Shown here piece by piece: positions 57,701-57,842 of a DNA stretch of 59,722 nt (the first letter of the stretch is position 1; each line of letters begins with the position of its first letter). A model generated the notes under the pieces. The model did no database searches and was not told the DNA's origin. It worked only from the letters and a program-made list of their open reading frames with translations. The translations under genes were made by a program, and so were the position numbers. Source of the DNA: Pseudomaricurvus sp. HS19 (GTDB lineage Bacteria > Pseudomonadota > Gammaproteobacteria > Pseudomonadales > Cellvibrionaceae); contig NZ_WVVW01000019.1 of NCBI RefSeq assembly GCF_009857815.1, positions 1-59,722 on the forward strand. The letters are read 5' to 3'.

Positions 57701-57740
57701 CGTATTGGGATTGCATTAAACGCGCGAAGATGTATTTCAT
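21717..57740 (-). CDS. Giant 12,007-residue RTX/DUF4347 repeat protein (LEPR-XLL-like N-terminus)
   Basis: One uninterrupted frame of 36,024 nt encodes a protein I estimate at 1.2-1.3 MDa. It starts with about 40 residues rich in Arg and Lys without a hydrophobic core, then MEARYLLSADL (42-52), resembling the LEPR-XLL motif of very large surface proteins. DUF4347 follows (about 136-310). RTX nonapeptide blocks lie near 1204-1314, 5681-5888 and 11304-11814. Repeat families fill about 937-3700, 6074-6887 and 9711-10254. A metzincin-type motif is at 3917-3927, Calx-beta-like segments near 9101-9367, and a PPC-like segment near 9467-9604. I noticed only five cysteines in the whole chain. The acidic, calcium-binding composition points to an extracellular or cell-surface adhesin or matrix protein. 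The ATG has AGGG just upstream. Neighbours: tolC before it, exporter genes after it, all same strand. Function is inferred; it could also carry enzymatic or toxic modules. Confidence 0.9.
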   Translation of the reverse strand: MKYIFARLMQSQYVRVRELRRFFWNAQSVKAKRRNRYLAEQMEARYLLSADLAPFAGDQALREQIDHQQVIQQVVENGHFESTRENDQPRLEREVLPEFFHASNDTAQPADGQSEGYVAPDDEGIYYVQQLNGHQLVVVDTAVEDYEKLLDRFMGPAVNELEFSALEGSSSQLAEWQNGDARVSVLLLDGASAQDSLQEVANVLVGYGDVAAVHVLSHAQAGELTLGNVTLSNDNLADYDSILRSWGEGLTDNGDILFYGCNLADGSVGFEFIERLAGVTAADIAASTDLTGNSRIGGDWILETELGVVEVPAMFSSNDPLYEGVLATQTVSTKTVRAASADFTSSTATIELQAGMEILDFSGITDNLQLVLVNKSTLTAQRVNADGSVNGALRTYQFASGDTTSAIKQIKVGNGTSKVKLELKVAIEVLDIANVAAANIAISKKDTLGTPDDAYTWVKDYVAMGITDPTAADAATRLQAKNSIAVVLSGSGEVGTLSMGRAGDSANTRLMIDGSGTPITLDRYSSGLGGYSGKIDLLYMKDGGTTLDTVVDSGVVRVKGIDSFIGFTVSDIVSVTTGGGAQSLSMGNLDGAKIDAGAGHDLLISGANAQTLIGGEGDDTYKFKDGWGTDKVVEAAPRKDGINSNVSGDGDALDFSEVNAGLTVDFYSSVHKGAGDADKGWFYTEPDDTQLGDTTKFYGTTVKQTSAASNTVRNAVNIEQVIGGKGDNTYTFHDNWGQYFVDTGVTDLSPTVNFLIDDTASKETEGTLDFRNVTHDLIFELERTSNNASPPVMTSSVKVTAVVNVKVNVGTTAAPIIKDMTYTYVVNAKNIANIIGGQGKNTYVIKDQDALRGKILTANTTGTLAEGLVTGTTLNGDPVSSGVNVLDYSEYGSGNTQDVVVDLAKQADGTVKMGVTGILNTATGVAAPAAVKEVQTLTVPKYKADTNLTDAQKKANIQDFRISLGGVETIDISNTGTGTAAQVATQIATAMENAINGLLLKATPTTSGTGTGTTGTGTTTTTPKFVTVTGASSGTGVNANNVFTITFQNLGDYPELKLLATTYFEKIDPQDTAAYFNPSVLLTSQPEAVSADGKTITRKVTSKGPQVSTTDALGNTVIGDRYDMTTTLTRIEIDALEVTNAVSGLQANAIDRIDGVIGTRDTGIGTPKRMTVLGDFGTLVNSTGSGSDLIFSDNYEQVASGRFWQAGAGEDIVAGTDQNDVLYGGAGNDVVGGGLGDDTLKGDAGNDRLSGGAGDDALNGGAGNDHLSGGWGDDSLYGGTGHDILYGGVGNDTLIGGTGYDRYVFENGWGHDTVIESKSGSNGSTKDEGLKEMGDVLDFSSVTQNMTYVFNSTNLIAGTGVFVKDKTSWLKTLTGFGDVTGHFAESADIVRVNDSGNSNEIQRVFLAGAQSGTFSLTTDTNKFPKPDGSFGTLSATGIAVGSSSSVTVNNIKTKLAEQVRSLLGLAATVTDDEIIKVSSVGSGTGAFDIEFLKPLYTNVPTLKIAATGFTYAKPTVSLGKAGTTEVDPATNLVTRHINPEFTLDLGMADSGSFTLAFTYKETNQTNGAVTPNKSFSQTININSGSTLQDVALAIQNAMSNRSVPVYANVTLAGIGNKFKVEITSPEISDVVFSSTEIATSTLVGKPDVWVQKEGASVREVKLLALNNANEGSFTLSMGGYTTAAITIPDSSSVPAGSTLEEATRLAIETALNNLKRNFIGMTYSVEVKVETFTTTLKEFLITFKTPGESNVADMTVDISQLTGSNNIAGHVATIEEGSRPGDVHAFETILAPNADAHFIFGSASLEEMLKAIGLPEPLRKQKTVTIDTSTLTSNGHVLDIDFSQVADELNFNFEQVGAVKEVQPLKTATTTSGEFALDYKVQEKQRLTFNGADMPSGTFKLAFKDPATGQVKTTALITMVYNADGRVDVKATAAKIQAELNKLSIAGGTLATKVTGVSRDGSPLTSQSTSAEMKANTWDIVFTNAQLLDVDLLEVQGASFATSVTEVRKGEHKVTDTITLTSGNFEANRLAIQNALNTTLGEGSVTVKKPKATLGSVTTTTSGFTYNIIFNNPEDVVLTRALKDINGVNLTFATPLTGSFDLPQTATAGKVEGNHGQLSLTVERLAPRPDTLSTDSQASGLVDMLLGESVFETFVFTDVGKNTVVRGGVNANTFSIAGKTAFEGTIIGGTGLRPLSAHINAGEITDLLGLSAPDLTVKNTVDISGGGLIDLAKPSKVDLKKVATDSIRVETIVDGRNHGELQRLYIPEATSGAFTLMLDSTTTGPVHLVPPVKQQVLVSDNTAFSLNYIDLNGTTKSLSFAATDTATEIAATINAQLAFEFGLDTGTAVVSVSKNASGYLLNFVNQNNLVEFRTAASGSAAVYSLASSATVDYTALAQRIENAIYYALTGGAGTGTGPAPARTVSVTAGATPGTFDIEWLTSGDQPVTVLTNLSLAAATVTSTLEATGTASAQKQVLTITPPSTAGDGYVLTIGSFETGHLADDAGATEIQQALQTLINAKASLVGTVSVTGSGPFTITITGGSLPAIGQKTIFGTALGTPAAVTPQQTAAQQQTLTLNDATQGVLQLQFTLTAVADGSEVIGNAYVDISQAANPADISNEIKSALDAALAAQSVTGTVNVALLAGKYVIDFVADPLLTTHSVTSVGLTAYGLTTALGDQSQVDVPVGIVPSYLQRTDPAVAGGAIDPNLLYKFALPPVVAGETISGTFTISYAGVSSGPITYDATPATLLSNIQTALTAATGMTVVAVTGSGTVAAPFTVELVPDNSRGQQGFVVDGSQLMITKDAAATTPEFGRVVTIVDGATAAPISEVQRLTLTDQALTNMRLTLNGITTREIAITANDVTTANNIQAALNAALGAGKVTVTAEAGKVKTWLITFIATTPTGPTDKLLAGENIDTITAFSKDDFTQTVLTHAFGKQAGFTGRIQNIQNVTFGAGLNWVVDSTLSPLESVGNSALGSNVFEVGGNLLESVITNEWALMLANGLVSSVINGEPSLFAEPTVAPGLHFLAGGWGGDTYKFSGLWGGAVVFELPDLEVVGTNAQFFDTLDMSDAGFGKKGQVSGREIKNSLYYDIYEVTTENISELTQLIEIAGQPTAPLSIGTNFIMVRDQLFGSALTALGVPLPEDFSSYLGNYVFATGIENIVGGGGENIFTFHGDARIKGVIASEGDITLNYANYDDNVDYTNPATFNDAVVGVTVDGTAGIEYTLWDSVDVPVWGEIGESAVSFGGATSVLGERWNGLSGILNDAVDGSSMWKLSNNAVAGYTKVIGSLGDDTFVGNGNDNIFVVGHGSGKDTVDGGDMDENGNTISVDGELGNFAIDIATGKVWRDGSTPGTEVDEVQQLSLAGLAGDQFTLSLSGDAALADFTSGTITVGATPIDTRTNIQAALDAAAPGRFSVAVDGSNFLITFLDLERFQDAVQLSVTDLTLVAPGDSLLFAASAVSGAEQNYVHQLTLGSQLRGGSFSFGFEHPDGVSGPVSVSVPISSLNPGSIALALEEALNALLGITTDVSVSDAASFTLDVEFSDPQNTAITAITFDSSLLFHGSRVTTISDGATLAAEFKNIHMIEGGQGNDILRDDSREVVVTELMDRVANPGAAAEYTLDFNGSSYAEGEKLKLSFVNPDKTDERLEAEFEIGEDDNDTRLSLSGALTKLSGISYTLEETASGVITLKFTGSNAGLVSDLSVDTPATTFYFFDQFGRDQVFATGGDDVLDFSAVTHKISKSAEQNDALGTFVAYSYTDENGTYHEVKAYGTFEEKGLQTESTGAGLWTAFKGSQGFGDLTTTVATGTGGSLSVGQNIDALVAEARARWEAVLPADTLAALDNITVVIADISDTGVVGRTTSVLNSTTGEREYTITLDVDAGGGSWYVDTTASDDSDDSYDAIDLLTVLMHEMGHTLGMEHPDLGTPDLMDELIDKGQRLLPTSDHFMLLSDQTKLSVGLGQFADWSQNMGAKIDAYLDDATAIPFTDKSLSDLLGNSVTDLAGNIHDSIDTFVQAIDAYLDLNDSVSTRDLLQHLQGDYDVTIASSSNQKEYSVSLALAEFSQLVDLNLDELLNFSETFGFALPLEITQSQPLVISGGIDMMFNFGVDNDGQFYVKNPGLDANFNFGEEYIDITGINAGDAGSASVTIAGDHTGAVNSTEAGMLMAGDSFYLIGTDGTDDLYTVKSIDYDFASNTTTIVVEEPIDAADISDEVQGSLLKTYDFGLNIGPVGFNANDAALSLGASVGMGFDGVLTYDGMVSDAGGSLVSLPQLDSDAHYEVLLPISLAGALDGFSDQQGFITASSSVLPDDANIAQFLASIPSAVQFNNLEEVFSFSGLSLDMIIGGVDDLLKDVVGTDTQVLGQISGSTITYFEERWSERSDTPVVADYTAVEADGIQESKYVILEDGKGLTLYQWNDGSSDVWGVETYIDNVRKLQVYELSSWAEAGSYDTSDVAYEVLVENEITGTQTLSRFNIKDGALYDEIPFVGVSIADILGDGAVSFAAGLSNAVSTVRDAARNIQQLEEMLNEELRILLQPLGVADDADIVSMSYFDSAFDFDLNFEVFAEKAFDLDLDIDDLNLDEWLGLGAGALDAINVEADAQILLRAEAGLDLGFGFDLSDVRTPVYYIDEQTGIYASVQGSASNMGVELGFDAGALGTIGLVGKNGSAMVDLGFYANLGSPTGDSDGDGYLEFGELRDAFQAKAYGNAGINLPLFFPIEALPLGGTDKDRNSDGIADNVLNARASFSVDQNANFAHTFNYNLPKFNMNFDIVAALLGLLNDPGTMRAGLEGFFGAIDEVANGIDNIELPLVGGSAFDDLANSLRSIGSSIMGDKSGDDYIVDGEGKGTGSGLGATLQQLEASGGKVFETLLNEIRQALYDGLSVLDSDLFAFVVPDKDDNGAIRYDDNGKILTRKPTSADDIELILSPNGLLTFDIKFGGVLVDGELPVDFSVGMPGLGLDVDAALRAQIDYLMGIGLGIGNMALEGRAPDFGVFLNTSGINSKGEEIALDVDATLVSGSKAQGTLGFLKVDVEDVNTKGGSGLHGHFGFDIQDLGGSAGTVGGDGRLELGEKIGLAINANAYAEADLFAKVATTAADVLPSIDTTIHYFQDLASGSISTSKGASISFGDPQITLSNVRLDVGSVFESFLGDTFDTIWQIVGPLKPVINLLNTTVDMGVAKLKFIDIAYLRLPASQVDTAKKVIAALDATIKFLEQAKSLKTAGYIDFGDFDLTGGYATDTSAPVTSKNVAGAKTEAERNAQLGSHAQTIAGPNQQGLDGGISSANRNTATFGNPPGQKNFRIPLLEDPMSLLQFITGRGEVDLFWYDLPDLSLFFEYQKTFPVYPGFNVGFFGEIGAYTNFDFGFDTRGFREWMETDFDAAESWRLFNGFYLDDHGQENTATDKAEIQLRAAIGVVASLGIGGLVEAGVKGGIEAIIGFDLNDMETKFLDDLPVGDGKMYGSELVERITHGPQCLFDMSGQLNLFLEAFLWVGVDLGLSKITLFEARNRFVNEVLARFDLECIHEAPEDIAVLNESSGELTLRYAGRDSDGPHSYTVDVFTPDMELSLQKLVEEGFLNTEYYTKAEETALRDQIRALRQDNPDEDIIIVSTGLRAEVFLAKDVNTLKIVGTSGNDRYSLKRLNGRVAAIEVATHAGDDYLEMIADTNVTDILPTMTIIGGLGNDVFNIDNAMLGTGGSYRIETGDGDDQVDVQGDNSSYDGVVIYGGEGDDVILTGDGDETVYGEGGFDFIATYGGDDTIYGGDETLAYFTGADGNQHLTPIYQADGTPFARYNAAGIPVEADGVTEIVLTKENSLFRSQFGDYIHAGLGSNTVYGGLGNDEIFVGGKDDEGNPLPQGNNFIYGEGGDDIIDAGTGSVNVDAGEGDDRVVWQFAPLAAGSSLLMLGGEGNDTFDVTIDNNASQVELVKAFADMADTSARLTVNLSNSVVLDQIEALKLDTQQESDTIRIGDLMDTSLQSVDITLGQRKAVEWQVERDVDGNHQVYPDGYSAYQDEDGNYITDVRRGEYFYRYDLQAGGQYLYNSDGSPKLLSVTNAAAVSGVDPRQQVQEIWLADGLDEVTVFYGYDSSLPDNNRSDSNSATLSADMSVDEVVAALESITAIGAGGVQVTGAGTQANPWIVTLVDGLVTTDSSNNYRRFAHQYFVQDYSGALTQRDDTRAAEYLYRLDVDGAVYLAGADQTPAVTTITDAVTAVDKNAAQMVSLTLLEGQGMLWYGDEGISLSASQTLNAAGDTVAGMDVAEVKRRLELLSGISEVAVSGQGIDSDPWLITLISADTDAGGDFLLFEMVAGGSALTDAVITRTQASAADAVLPANDRQQLAIDSDAVSAEFSYNGDSIEVALDGSAAAVEAALLSLNGIRTVEVVAGSGETPWLIQLLDADAGADGYYAMGYQMLEQLQDAVAVTAATTTNTGDTQLVGFDTPRALVWYGLQSVELTAGMSSTDVAAALAELDGLRADTVTVNGGSGTAADPWQILLTPADDVATEYSAMKVSPIDTVAAPQQVTGEAVTNSGRVQSLVWDTSASTLWYGDQGMDLGALTAAGIAAALEALDNVDDVAVLGSGTAGDPWQVVFLDAETDADGNYLQLRAEAEQQGGVAVQSTSERYSRSVRDALVATQQLSLADWQDHAYFSYNGAEVALVKGMSAAEVEFWLESLDTIDDVVVSGTGSEDNPWSVAFVAADSDVDGWFAMERNAYIQQMQVPSQIIATDNLQLQYLSSSQVVEGAVIYYGDTQITLGSGDLTASGLQTRLTNALLDVTVTENAGLFSVSFDAADATQALIINAGSGFASATLAQDINAAIELPRSIAGATFSLEGHSSFTLSAAEFSEANFVAHLFTDWGIVGSAADVEVSGDGSALAPWVIDLIGYTGGAPIMVSYDLSGAGVQAMLDNAASSYKTVERRDGSDNWEIELDGSGNHAVLPAFASAGSLEGYLAAFQTIEKNMPRMVEKPTWSIPEGGGEAVLDGGTDWFEDPTYVTDKAVDSVRIEGGDGRDYFTVGHELQDTGLPDLQKNVDTVQVTHQRVGSDDSLSTDKVVITIRGIDLTDDFGDERHDSIEVDAGAGDDFIIAGLTPNNEFILGNDILASQVLTSRAVDNLKLTGGDGDDRLIGTSRDDIINSGEGSDTVTGGAGTDQFIDEDSDGIADIDTLIEARDLDFSLSDASLHVTGSERSLLDPEVMVAVDEAETNVSVFEAFSLYGGASSNSFALSEFTKTAFLDGSMGSDTYVTTLSGAVVGQSNVHVMDSGTGATDSDSLEIWGGDANDTMHLNVDASYQRLQRNNFSDSFELGYNGGSVTIDAGDDAAAIRSALLDANLGIRDLNISGSGNALDPWIIELLDADTDAEGNYFLFTSSSPAVAETSVLRAFAERIDDDSIAAALLAGKPDVDGLFERAANEIQVFSIMPGETGSYTLTYDGDATTTLTDASTREEIEAALEALDTIVSATVTGSGTSQDPWYVLLNDATLDEQGNYHLLASDNSTLINAPVDIADAIASTRPSISLAAPAQYQRVYYNTSAENIVVHGGGGNDTIVSDATMGALYVYGDEGNDNFLIGRVIKTTFVDDGHGTQIEVVDGEQGITAGVNYNGYFFGGDGNDYFEVNHNIGELSLFGERGDDTFFLKAHLLAGAGSSLLDVSGGEISAGAGDENYNVQEDETDTLISYVKNNRVSIYGGSGFDTLVLSGTRLGDEFYIFTDENSKQYIYGAGLKVEGVSGVERLALITGAGDDTINLYGLDANISLVLSLGSGNDKVNLGGEEKSFDVTYPASSAVYTVEQQVLEDMFSSQSFTNNDVIFAKRDMNSTERQKAWAEFYKKWIKSGVETTISDDHWRLLEANLAVGLKLYAQGFEKALRAPVHNTYLYGVSWRTIPGTAFSYPVLERNSSAVWDYNDQLNQLEEILNAGQEWGQNHPDGDYEFDFLNGGTAPEMPDEIDFGVLSAVGATSGIYAGGRSLDEILYTNFVREVVARTIWGDFIHTDQVRQGTELNSTRIDDWGYEPDFYKGDIYADQMPADYVDLWIFGGYYTNMPHIAGEEGVWAAEGLSGKDMFWDLISLFYDVEAEKNVSINLVQNYDAEQVDGVASYRFDGLPERTVTKILPENYDISRIAGLVKIAGGAGSDTIEVNARDSAGLDVKLVKQEQEKVSFEFDTSAFTGTIPSGMTHDDLQAALLRAHKDLQVGVLDDLLAGEIDSAEVVLTEDSVTNTFYALDYLDDLAQALVALKGGSALDTSAKLAYADKLEGFTLRGLQLMGENVISSYDFSMAALEQLLLDPQLGNITGSGDVRTALEALQGYLNLSSVRTDLKADGFDISSESALKVYQQTQLDTTVRSVTYEYSQHIWDNDEYDLAVDWNASTGDYATRLDPNADDVQALADNDNGYAALASGKTDYSTQAVPDTRELIAIHYTVGDASGTQVSGSVGGLNDPLRGKDIELNKAYMAAVDDLDHSYYSYSYYGVGSNHEVVLESVAIRRLNQASEDVFRSDLLDGGTYLNSTNWKAYVAAAGLSEMAFTDANVQALIETFDGGQRLRSDVEAPLIDGLIIDKDVDGTSREHTIDIGSVPDDAGFYLPEYVEVNLSIDYSITVNSEYVTGKGEVEKIISFDTLQGLNQYGLRMAGLEVIDLNLNAASAADNTRDITDTVAVKSVHHLDDITVNTGAGDDQVYMSAATADAVVINTGAGDDVINIAATGAMADINAGDDDDTIRVNYNSLGEQTFANGIGGTINLHGQLGSDHYHVALAGEGSSIINVDDQSTGDLTAINLLNVYGTDGVDNFLFRPHSINAMETDADGQRVVGGTVERINYGSDLNGGITVFGRDGDDNFVFDDTSAVMTVFGDGGDDNFQVGQIFNSPRDGDAGLAPEDYFDTTRITQGFISSGISYSATLRGGVGEDSFTIYRNVAEISLYGDEDNDTFLIRSFVLVDPNDPNAPFTNINGGQGADFISYAMNAPVNIAGGDGLDTVTILGTEMGDDFVITSTGVYGAGRFTNFDGIEKLVIDGMEGNDTFYVHSTDEGVQVNLVGGLGSDTFETAGGNDGEPVAVVADDLLGHSGSIENVISSNDARLEAIRQLLVANVQDDDEAGIIIRPVAGSLRAWEDEDGAVLADPNAINTYEVVLTRPPEDVVRVTATATLPEEAIAEAGGEGVTLNGNSNATTLLFDRSNWFIAQTITVRAIDDLLAEGNTNIEIRHSVMEGLSDEDGGAYDRLVASRMVVEVIDNDAPSVVISQNNNQPLVAEDITQLNEDSYRVVLSKQPTEDVTVTVGADGQLQLRKAGDIDFADSVALTFTAANWDQAQTVEFSAVADDLVEGTHYGRISHLVSSADSDYDGLAMGVVDVTIADGDYPTLLLLERHEIDMDGNAATTDDVITSYSLQDGSSTQVAERAETGVLAQGEVISGSGTTFTGSVGIAEVDELKGNDAWFYAQDLSLARWSTAVNTAIQNSETVPHLTVNATGDGSRDYYEVQVTDAMLSAAGGSLTLVADVDHGYEGGDSVWWQSALSISRVVSGEAQQIASSGFGSASGDVGSSTSSDASLSASISTAGTYIIAVDGRTDGGAAYGTGVPEGVDYQLHISLPQQEVADFKFVPAPVLENESQSSGAGQSLSGGANTGWYDTPNANIGNVELGGTIDDSMSHITIEGSGSGYKDRYTFDVTDDMLSSTAGVINTGLSSAGTTAGWYTSAVVSFPATVTVGDSWVVNISGSDYTVTATSTTGADLATDLLGQLQGSGTGLPSGFSTQMGAGSGQVSIDNASAGFTLDVQRESTLSASATGTSLSVNTLKLSDAATVADGQTWVLTVGGKEYPVNTDSTPLYMEVGNALVSALLTDLGSDYRVEYSLLDRELVITDLASVDVSLKVIDNDQDAATSSSQLLETTFTLGGNVVENRTWSVTVDGETSQVMASKDSGGNLPTLAELTDQLQADLDSKLGADYTVTYTSGTGFTVARTDGDGMTVSSTASGVGSVAESGKLYQQKLMLDSTVAASGWQLMNGSTALASVSDASLSLDEIGAYFAANIGSGYSATYDDASDTLVVTRSSGIDPALSVIADVDITTSGSPTTTSTTVYTQSIALGSYSFSGDQWSLTLDGITHSITANSDLAAAASALNSQFSDYDISAGSGELVIVANDESAVTASLLITSDEALADSTADTRERWDRFVLDLSSDSSPAVGDKWTLMVNGVDYTHTVTQADIDNTAPINNLVADGLMAKLYAAGLTSSDSATGARVVINSIDDAVVTHARQAFVQGLFDIDFGRSYTDSYNYSYSSYSSWSTGTAGIDQSIYEQSVTTTTSYSYSYVPYLKLFDSSGQQVAATTDFSDQLDAGSSDPRDPLQLMLLDKADTYTVEVGYSVTYSGYETVVTTLSQHNYGLFGIFGGTTTSSSSTQTNLASGSFEQGITRDYQLNISLDGHPLDTDFVDLVGMTLTLISDDPLKNGNSAVITGYDVELDQFTLASGLTLAAGDRYEITYNVEAEYAAYGVEANTSWQRDQYFMVLSGQPTDTVTVAVNGVETRTYDGDRAFSDDAENNAIQVETGTNEVVFETSTWNTIRQVDVTEYEDLVVDGGDVKVFAPGTERVNQIRGPLFINGGEQLGADYLLNDPVMLPDETNLFPAEGEITLLGGNQITNADAQYWDPVSKAFADGFDARIAGSPYEISIVRDGKLLALVDIEGISEDLTTLTLAALPEGVVLQDGDEYFIRPVNLNSRVDESVQVDVLNIYNAGSPAEESLTLTHNHLTGLGMGDDVVIGGTAIAGGIHYENLEGLNINLGSGVDHVTVESTHSGNTHIDTGLGADVVTVQTVAGVTTLSTGAGDDTVTVSSNEQLVDEIANLLAVDMGGNGNDQLHVDDRGDTADNSMTLSDTTLTGLDMPSLAEIQTLKVRAAAGSYDVDFGSYGVLTLDYGLDASAMAAALNNHFGIASGITATLEISASGYLYGITSGGELAGVDLAPMVVDTANLSGDASTSVAAEVAVVREGATSATSGTVQALTVTATSGDYVLEVLGQQVAVAWDADASALLAALQPVLNPNNSNPALPHTNNVQVTRLGSDWLISLRGEYADELITVVSGAEIATRMDGISYYGVDQLTIDTGSGADQINVQATAAATTTSINTNAGDDRIEVASDAVGDFANGETAHGTLDGIAGELNLDAGEGSNRLYISDFDSSAADTDVEITSTTVSGLAPALINYSATGGNFDSDLVIWSGSGDDQITVSSVYTGSVTVTTVYSNSGNDTIVVTASDDLLNPAHSVLAPVWGDEARRLSLRTQDGNDLVDATDASLAIQVYAGNGDDLVLGSSGDDVLHGDAGNDRIFGQGGNDLIYGDAGFDTLEGNDGDDQILGGDDMDLISGNAGDDVIEGGAGDDILFGDSGDAQDELGNSLLASELASLATIITLDLNLEGDDTIDGGLGADRIIAGLGDDTVTDTDGDNIILGDLGDIAYLAGTLLRVRAREELGGDDTLTAGGNGGFNLILGGQGADTIRILAGDSLLVGDSANVSWQGGVLREVISSDEHLGGDDNITVDSGNGVVVAGQGADSISSGAGDQLVLGDNGLVRWSAAGVRERVETTTPYQGGDDTFALFGGNNTVLAGIGDDAITTGDGNDDIIGDNGEILFDANGDLTLMRTTDLDDSTAGNDTINSGGGNDRIMAGFGQDIVRAGSGNDLVMGDQGIFLYRNNTFQFASTISEPAGGNDLLLLGDGNDRAFGGGGDDQLLGGAGNDILVGDFADMGYDRSGNFYVDTSHLGMGGNDILYGGDNYDWLLGGGGSDYFFGRFSTDLILGNYGRITLKSALDGVQVSAVPDKLDLIGSKQAGLYNNSLLDPRFQWDPVLEAFVVPNMDVRSDSALTLRPLMGGSGDLAQLSDAQLQQFLQNLPMPTSTDCELVSDEGECLVPAQAPSAPSAAPLQEQQPESEPPAQMNESGDSAMIDAAMAASLLAVARGRGWRLPQRERQRQLQLQEEWLQRRSETPESSRAQRWLAEENPLRRDPH
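21820..21920 (-). other. C-terminal hydrophobic-plus-arginine tail of the giant protein
   Basis: Residues about 11941-11973 run from an acidic stretch through MIDAAMAASLLAVA into ARGRGWRLPQRERQRQ. The next 34 residues stay basic and glutamine-rich to the end. A Pro/Glu/Gln linker (about 11880-11935) separates this from the RTX block. The layout (spacer, short hydrophobic run, Arg cluster) recalls C-terminal sorting tags, but the hydrophobic run is only about 14 residues. Confidence 0.4.
22300..23830 (-). repeat. C-terminal RTX block of the giant protein
   Basis: Residues about 11304-11814 hold GGxGxDxLx-type nonapeptides (for example GDAGNDRIFGQGGNDLIYG). These merge into longer units in which a RTX run is followed by xxLGDxGxxxxxxGxLxxV and GGDDTI; I see about five such units. 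They should bind calcium and fold after export. Nothing like the classical type I signal follows immediately. Confidence 0.85.
26760..26950 (-). repeat. Ser/Tyr low-complexity stretch in the giant protein
   Basis: Residues about 10264-10327 contain YTDSYNYSYSSYSSW and TTTTSYSYSYVPY. A shorter SYYSYSYY run occurs near 32,280. The surrounding sequence is ordinary beta-rich repeat. The tract may be a flexible or self-associating linker. Confidence 0.7.
26980..28610 (-). repeat. Repeat family C in the giant protein
   Basis: Residues about 9711-10254 contain six related units of roughly 80-95 residues. Each starts with W-x-L/V-x-x-x-G-x-x-Y/H (DSWVVNISGSDY, QTWVLTVGGKEY, RTWSVTVDGE, SGWQLMNGS, DQWSLTLDGI, DKWTLMVNGVDY) and ends in a Y-x-V/I-x-Y and L-x-V/I strand pair. 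Identity between units is moderate, so the duplications are old. Confidence 0.65.
28930..30440 (-). other. Calx-beta-like and PPC-like segments of the giant protein
   Basis: Residues about 9101-9367 hold two segments ending in the Calx-beta pattern FTAANWDQAQTVEFSAVADD and VEGTHYGRISH. Residues about 9467-9604 resemble a pre-peptidase C-terminal domain (GDGSRDYYEVQVTDAML, then STAGTYIIAVDGRTDGG). Both are common in secreted adhesins. Assignments rest on visible pattern only. Confidence 0.5.
31870..34330 (-). other. Unrecognised non-repeat region of the giant protein
   Basis: Residues about 7804-8624 differ from the rest. The first 320 are rich in Trp, Tyr, Phe and charged helices (ERQKAWAEFYKKWIKSG, EFDFLNGGTAPEMPDEIDFG, TIWGDFIHTDQV). 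The remainder is mixed helical, with SALDTSAKLAYADKLEG and VYQQTQLDTTVRSV. No RTX or tandem pattern is present. I do not recognise a known family. Confidence 0.6.
37080..39520 (-). repeat. Repeat family B in the giant protein
   Basis: Residues about 6074-6887 contain about eight tandem units of roughly 95-120 residues. The shared pattern is L-x-x-x-x-x-x-x-x-W/F-Y-G, then G-M-S-x-x-x-V-x-x-x-L-x-x-L, then V-x-G-S-G-T-x-x-x-P-W-x-V-x-L-x-D-A-D-x-D-x-x-G. Two further copies lie near 35,250-35,850. The last acidic part (DADTDADG-like) could bind calcium. Confidence 0.8.
40080..40700 (-). repeat. Central RTX block of the giant protein
   Basis: Residues about 5681-5888 show GGLGNDVFNI, GGEGDDVIL, YGEGGFDFI, GGLGNDEIFVGG and GEGGDDIIDAG, interrupted by a short insert with an extended loop. 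It is a less regular RTX array than the other two. Confidence 0.8.
41000..45500 (-). other. Asp/Phe/Gly-rich beta segment with EF-hand-like loops
   Basis: Residues about 4081-5581 have few tandem repeats but strongly alternating hydrophobic/acidic strands (LDLDIDDLNLDEWLGLGAG, GLDLGFGFDLSD). An EF-hand-like loop DSDGDGYLEFGE (near 43,650) and a TSP3-like DRNSDGIAD (near 43,510) suggest extra calcium sites. A similar alternation occurs in other very large LEPR-type proteins, from memory. Confidence 0.5.
45870..46290 (-). other. Metzincin-like metallopeptidase module inside the giant protein
   Basis: Residues about 3817-3958 include a predicted catalytic helix with HEMGHTLGMEH (His3917, Glu3918, His3921, His3927; nucleotides 45960-45992). 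A possible Met-turn LMD (Met3936) follows after HPDLGTPD. This is the HExxHxxGxxH pattern of M10/metzincin zinc proteases. All ligands and the general base are present. Similar modules occur in other giant surface proteins, so it may be active or only structural. Confidence 0.65.
46650..54930 (-). repeat. Repeat family A in the giant protein
   Basis: Residues about 937-3700 contain many units of about 80-110 residues. The pattern is V-Q-x-L-x-L, G-x-F-x-L-x-F/L, then a helix A-x-x-I-Q-x-A-L-N/E, then V-x-V and F-x-V/I-x-F. Examples are NNIQAALNAALGAGKVTVTA and TNIQAALDAAAPGRFSVAV. GG-x-G-x-N-T-F/Y-x-F units (near 48,200, 48,630 and 47,850) are interspersed. Confidence 0.75.
53800..54130 (-). 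repeat. N-terminal RTX block of the giant protein
   Basis: Residues about 1204-1314 contain ten consecutive nonapeptides such as GGAGNDVVG, GGLGDDTLK, GDAGNDRLS and GGAGDDALN, ending in YDRYVFENGWGHD. It is the most regular RTX array of the protein. Confidence 0.9.
56811..57335 (-). other. DUF4347 domain of the giant protein
   Basis: Residues about 136-310 match DUF4347: VVVDTAVEDYEKLLD at the start, VAAVHVLSHAQAGELTLGN in the middle, GDILFYGCNLADGSVG and AASTDLTGN, then GGDWILETELG at the end. The family is found near the N-terminus of large secreted repeat proteins and has a caspase-like appearance (His in SHAQ, Cys in YGCN). A catalytic role is unproven. Confidence 0.85.
57585..57617 (-). 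other. LEPR-XLL-like motif MEARYLLSADL
   Basis: Residues 42-52 of the giant protein follow a Lys/Arg-rich leader (about ten basic residues in positions 7-36). The motif matches the L-E-x-R-x-L-L-S-A pattern of very large surface proteins, with Met for Leu at the first position. No hydrophobic signal core precedes it, so this segment is the best candidate export tag. Confidence 0.75.
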
Positions 57741-57800
57741 AGCCCTAGCCCTTGAGCTTTAGTGTCGTGCACGCCTGTGGCGTGTGTCGTTCTTGTTATT

Positions 57801-57818
57801 GACCGGCAGCTACCGGTC
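57801..57818 (-). promoter_or_regulatory. Hairpin between tolC and the giant gene
   Basis: GACCGG and CCGGTC form a perfect 6-bp stem around a 6-nt loop within the 102-nt gap. No U tract follows in either direction, so it is not a terminator. It may be an RNA processing or stability element. I find no convincing separate promoter for the giant gene. Confidence 0.45.
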
Positions 57819-57842
57819 CGTCACACCCTGAATAACAATGTC

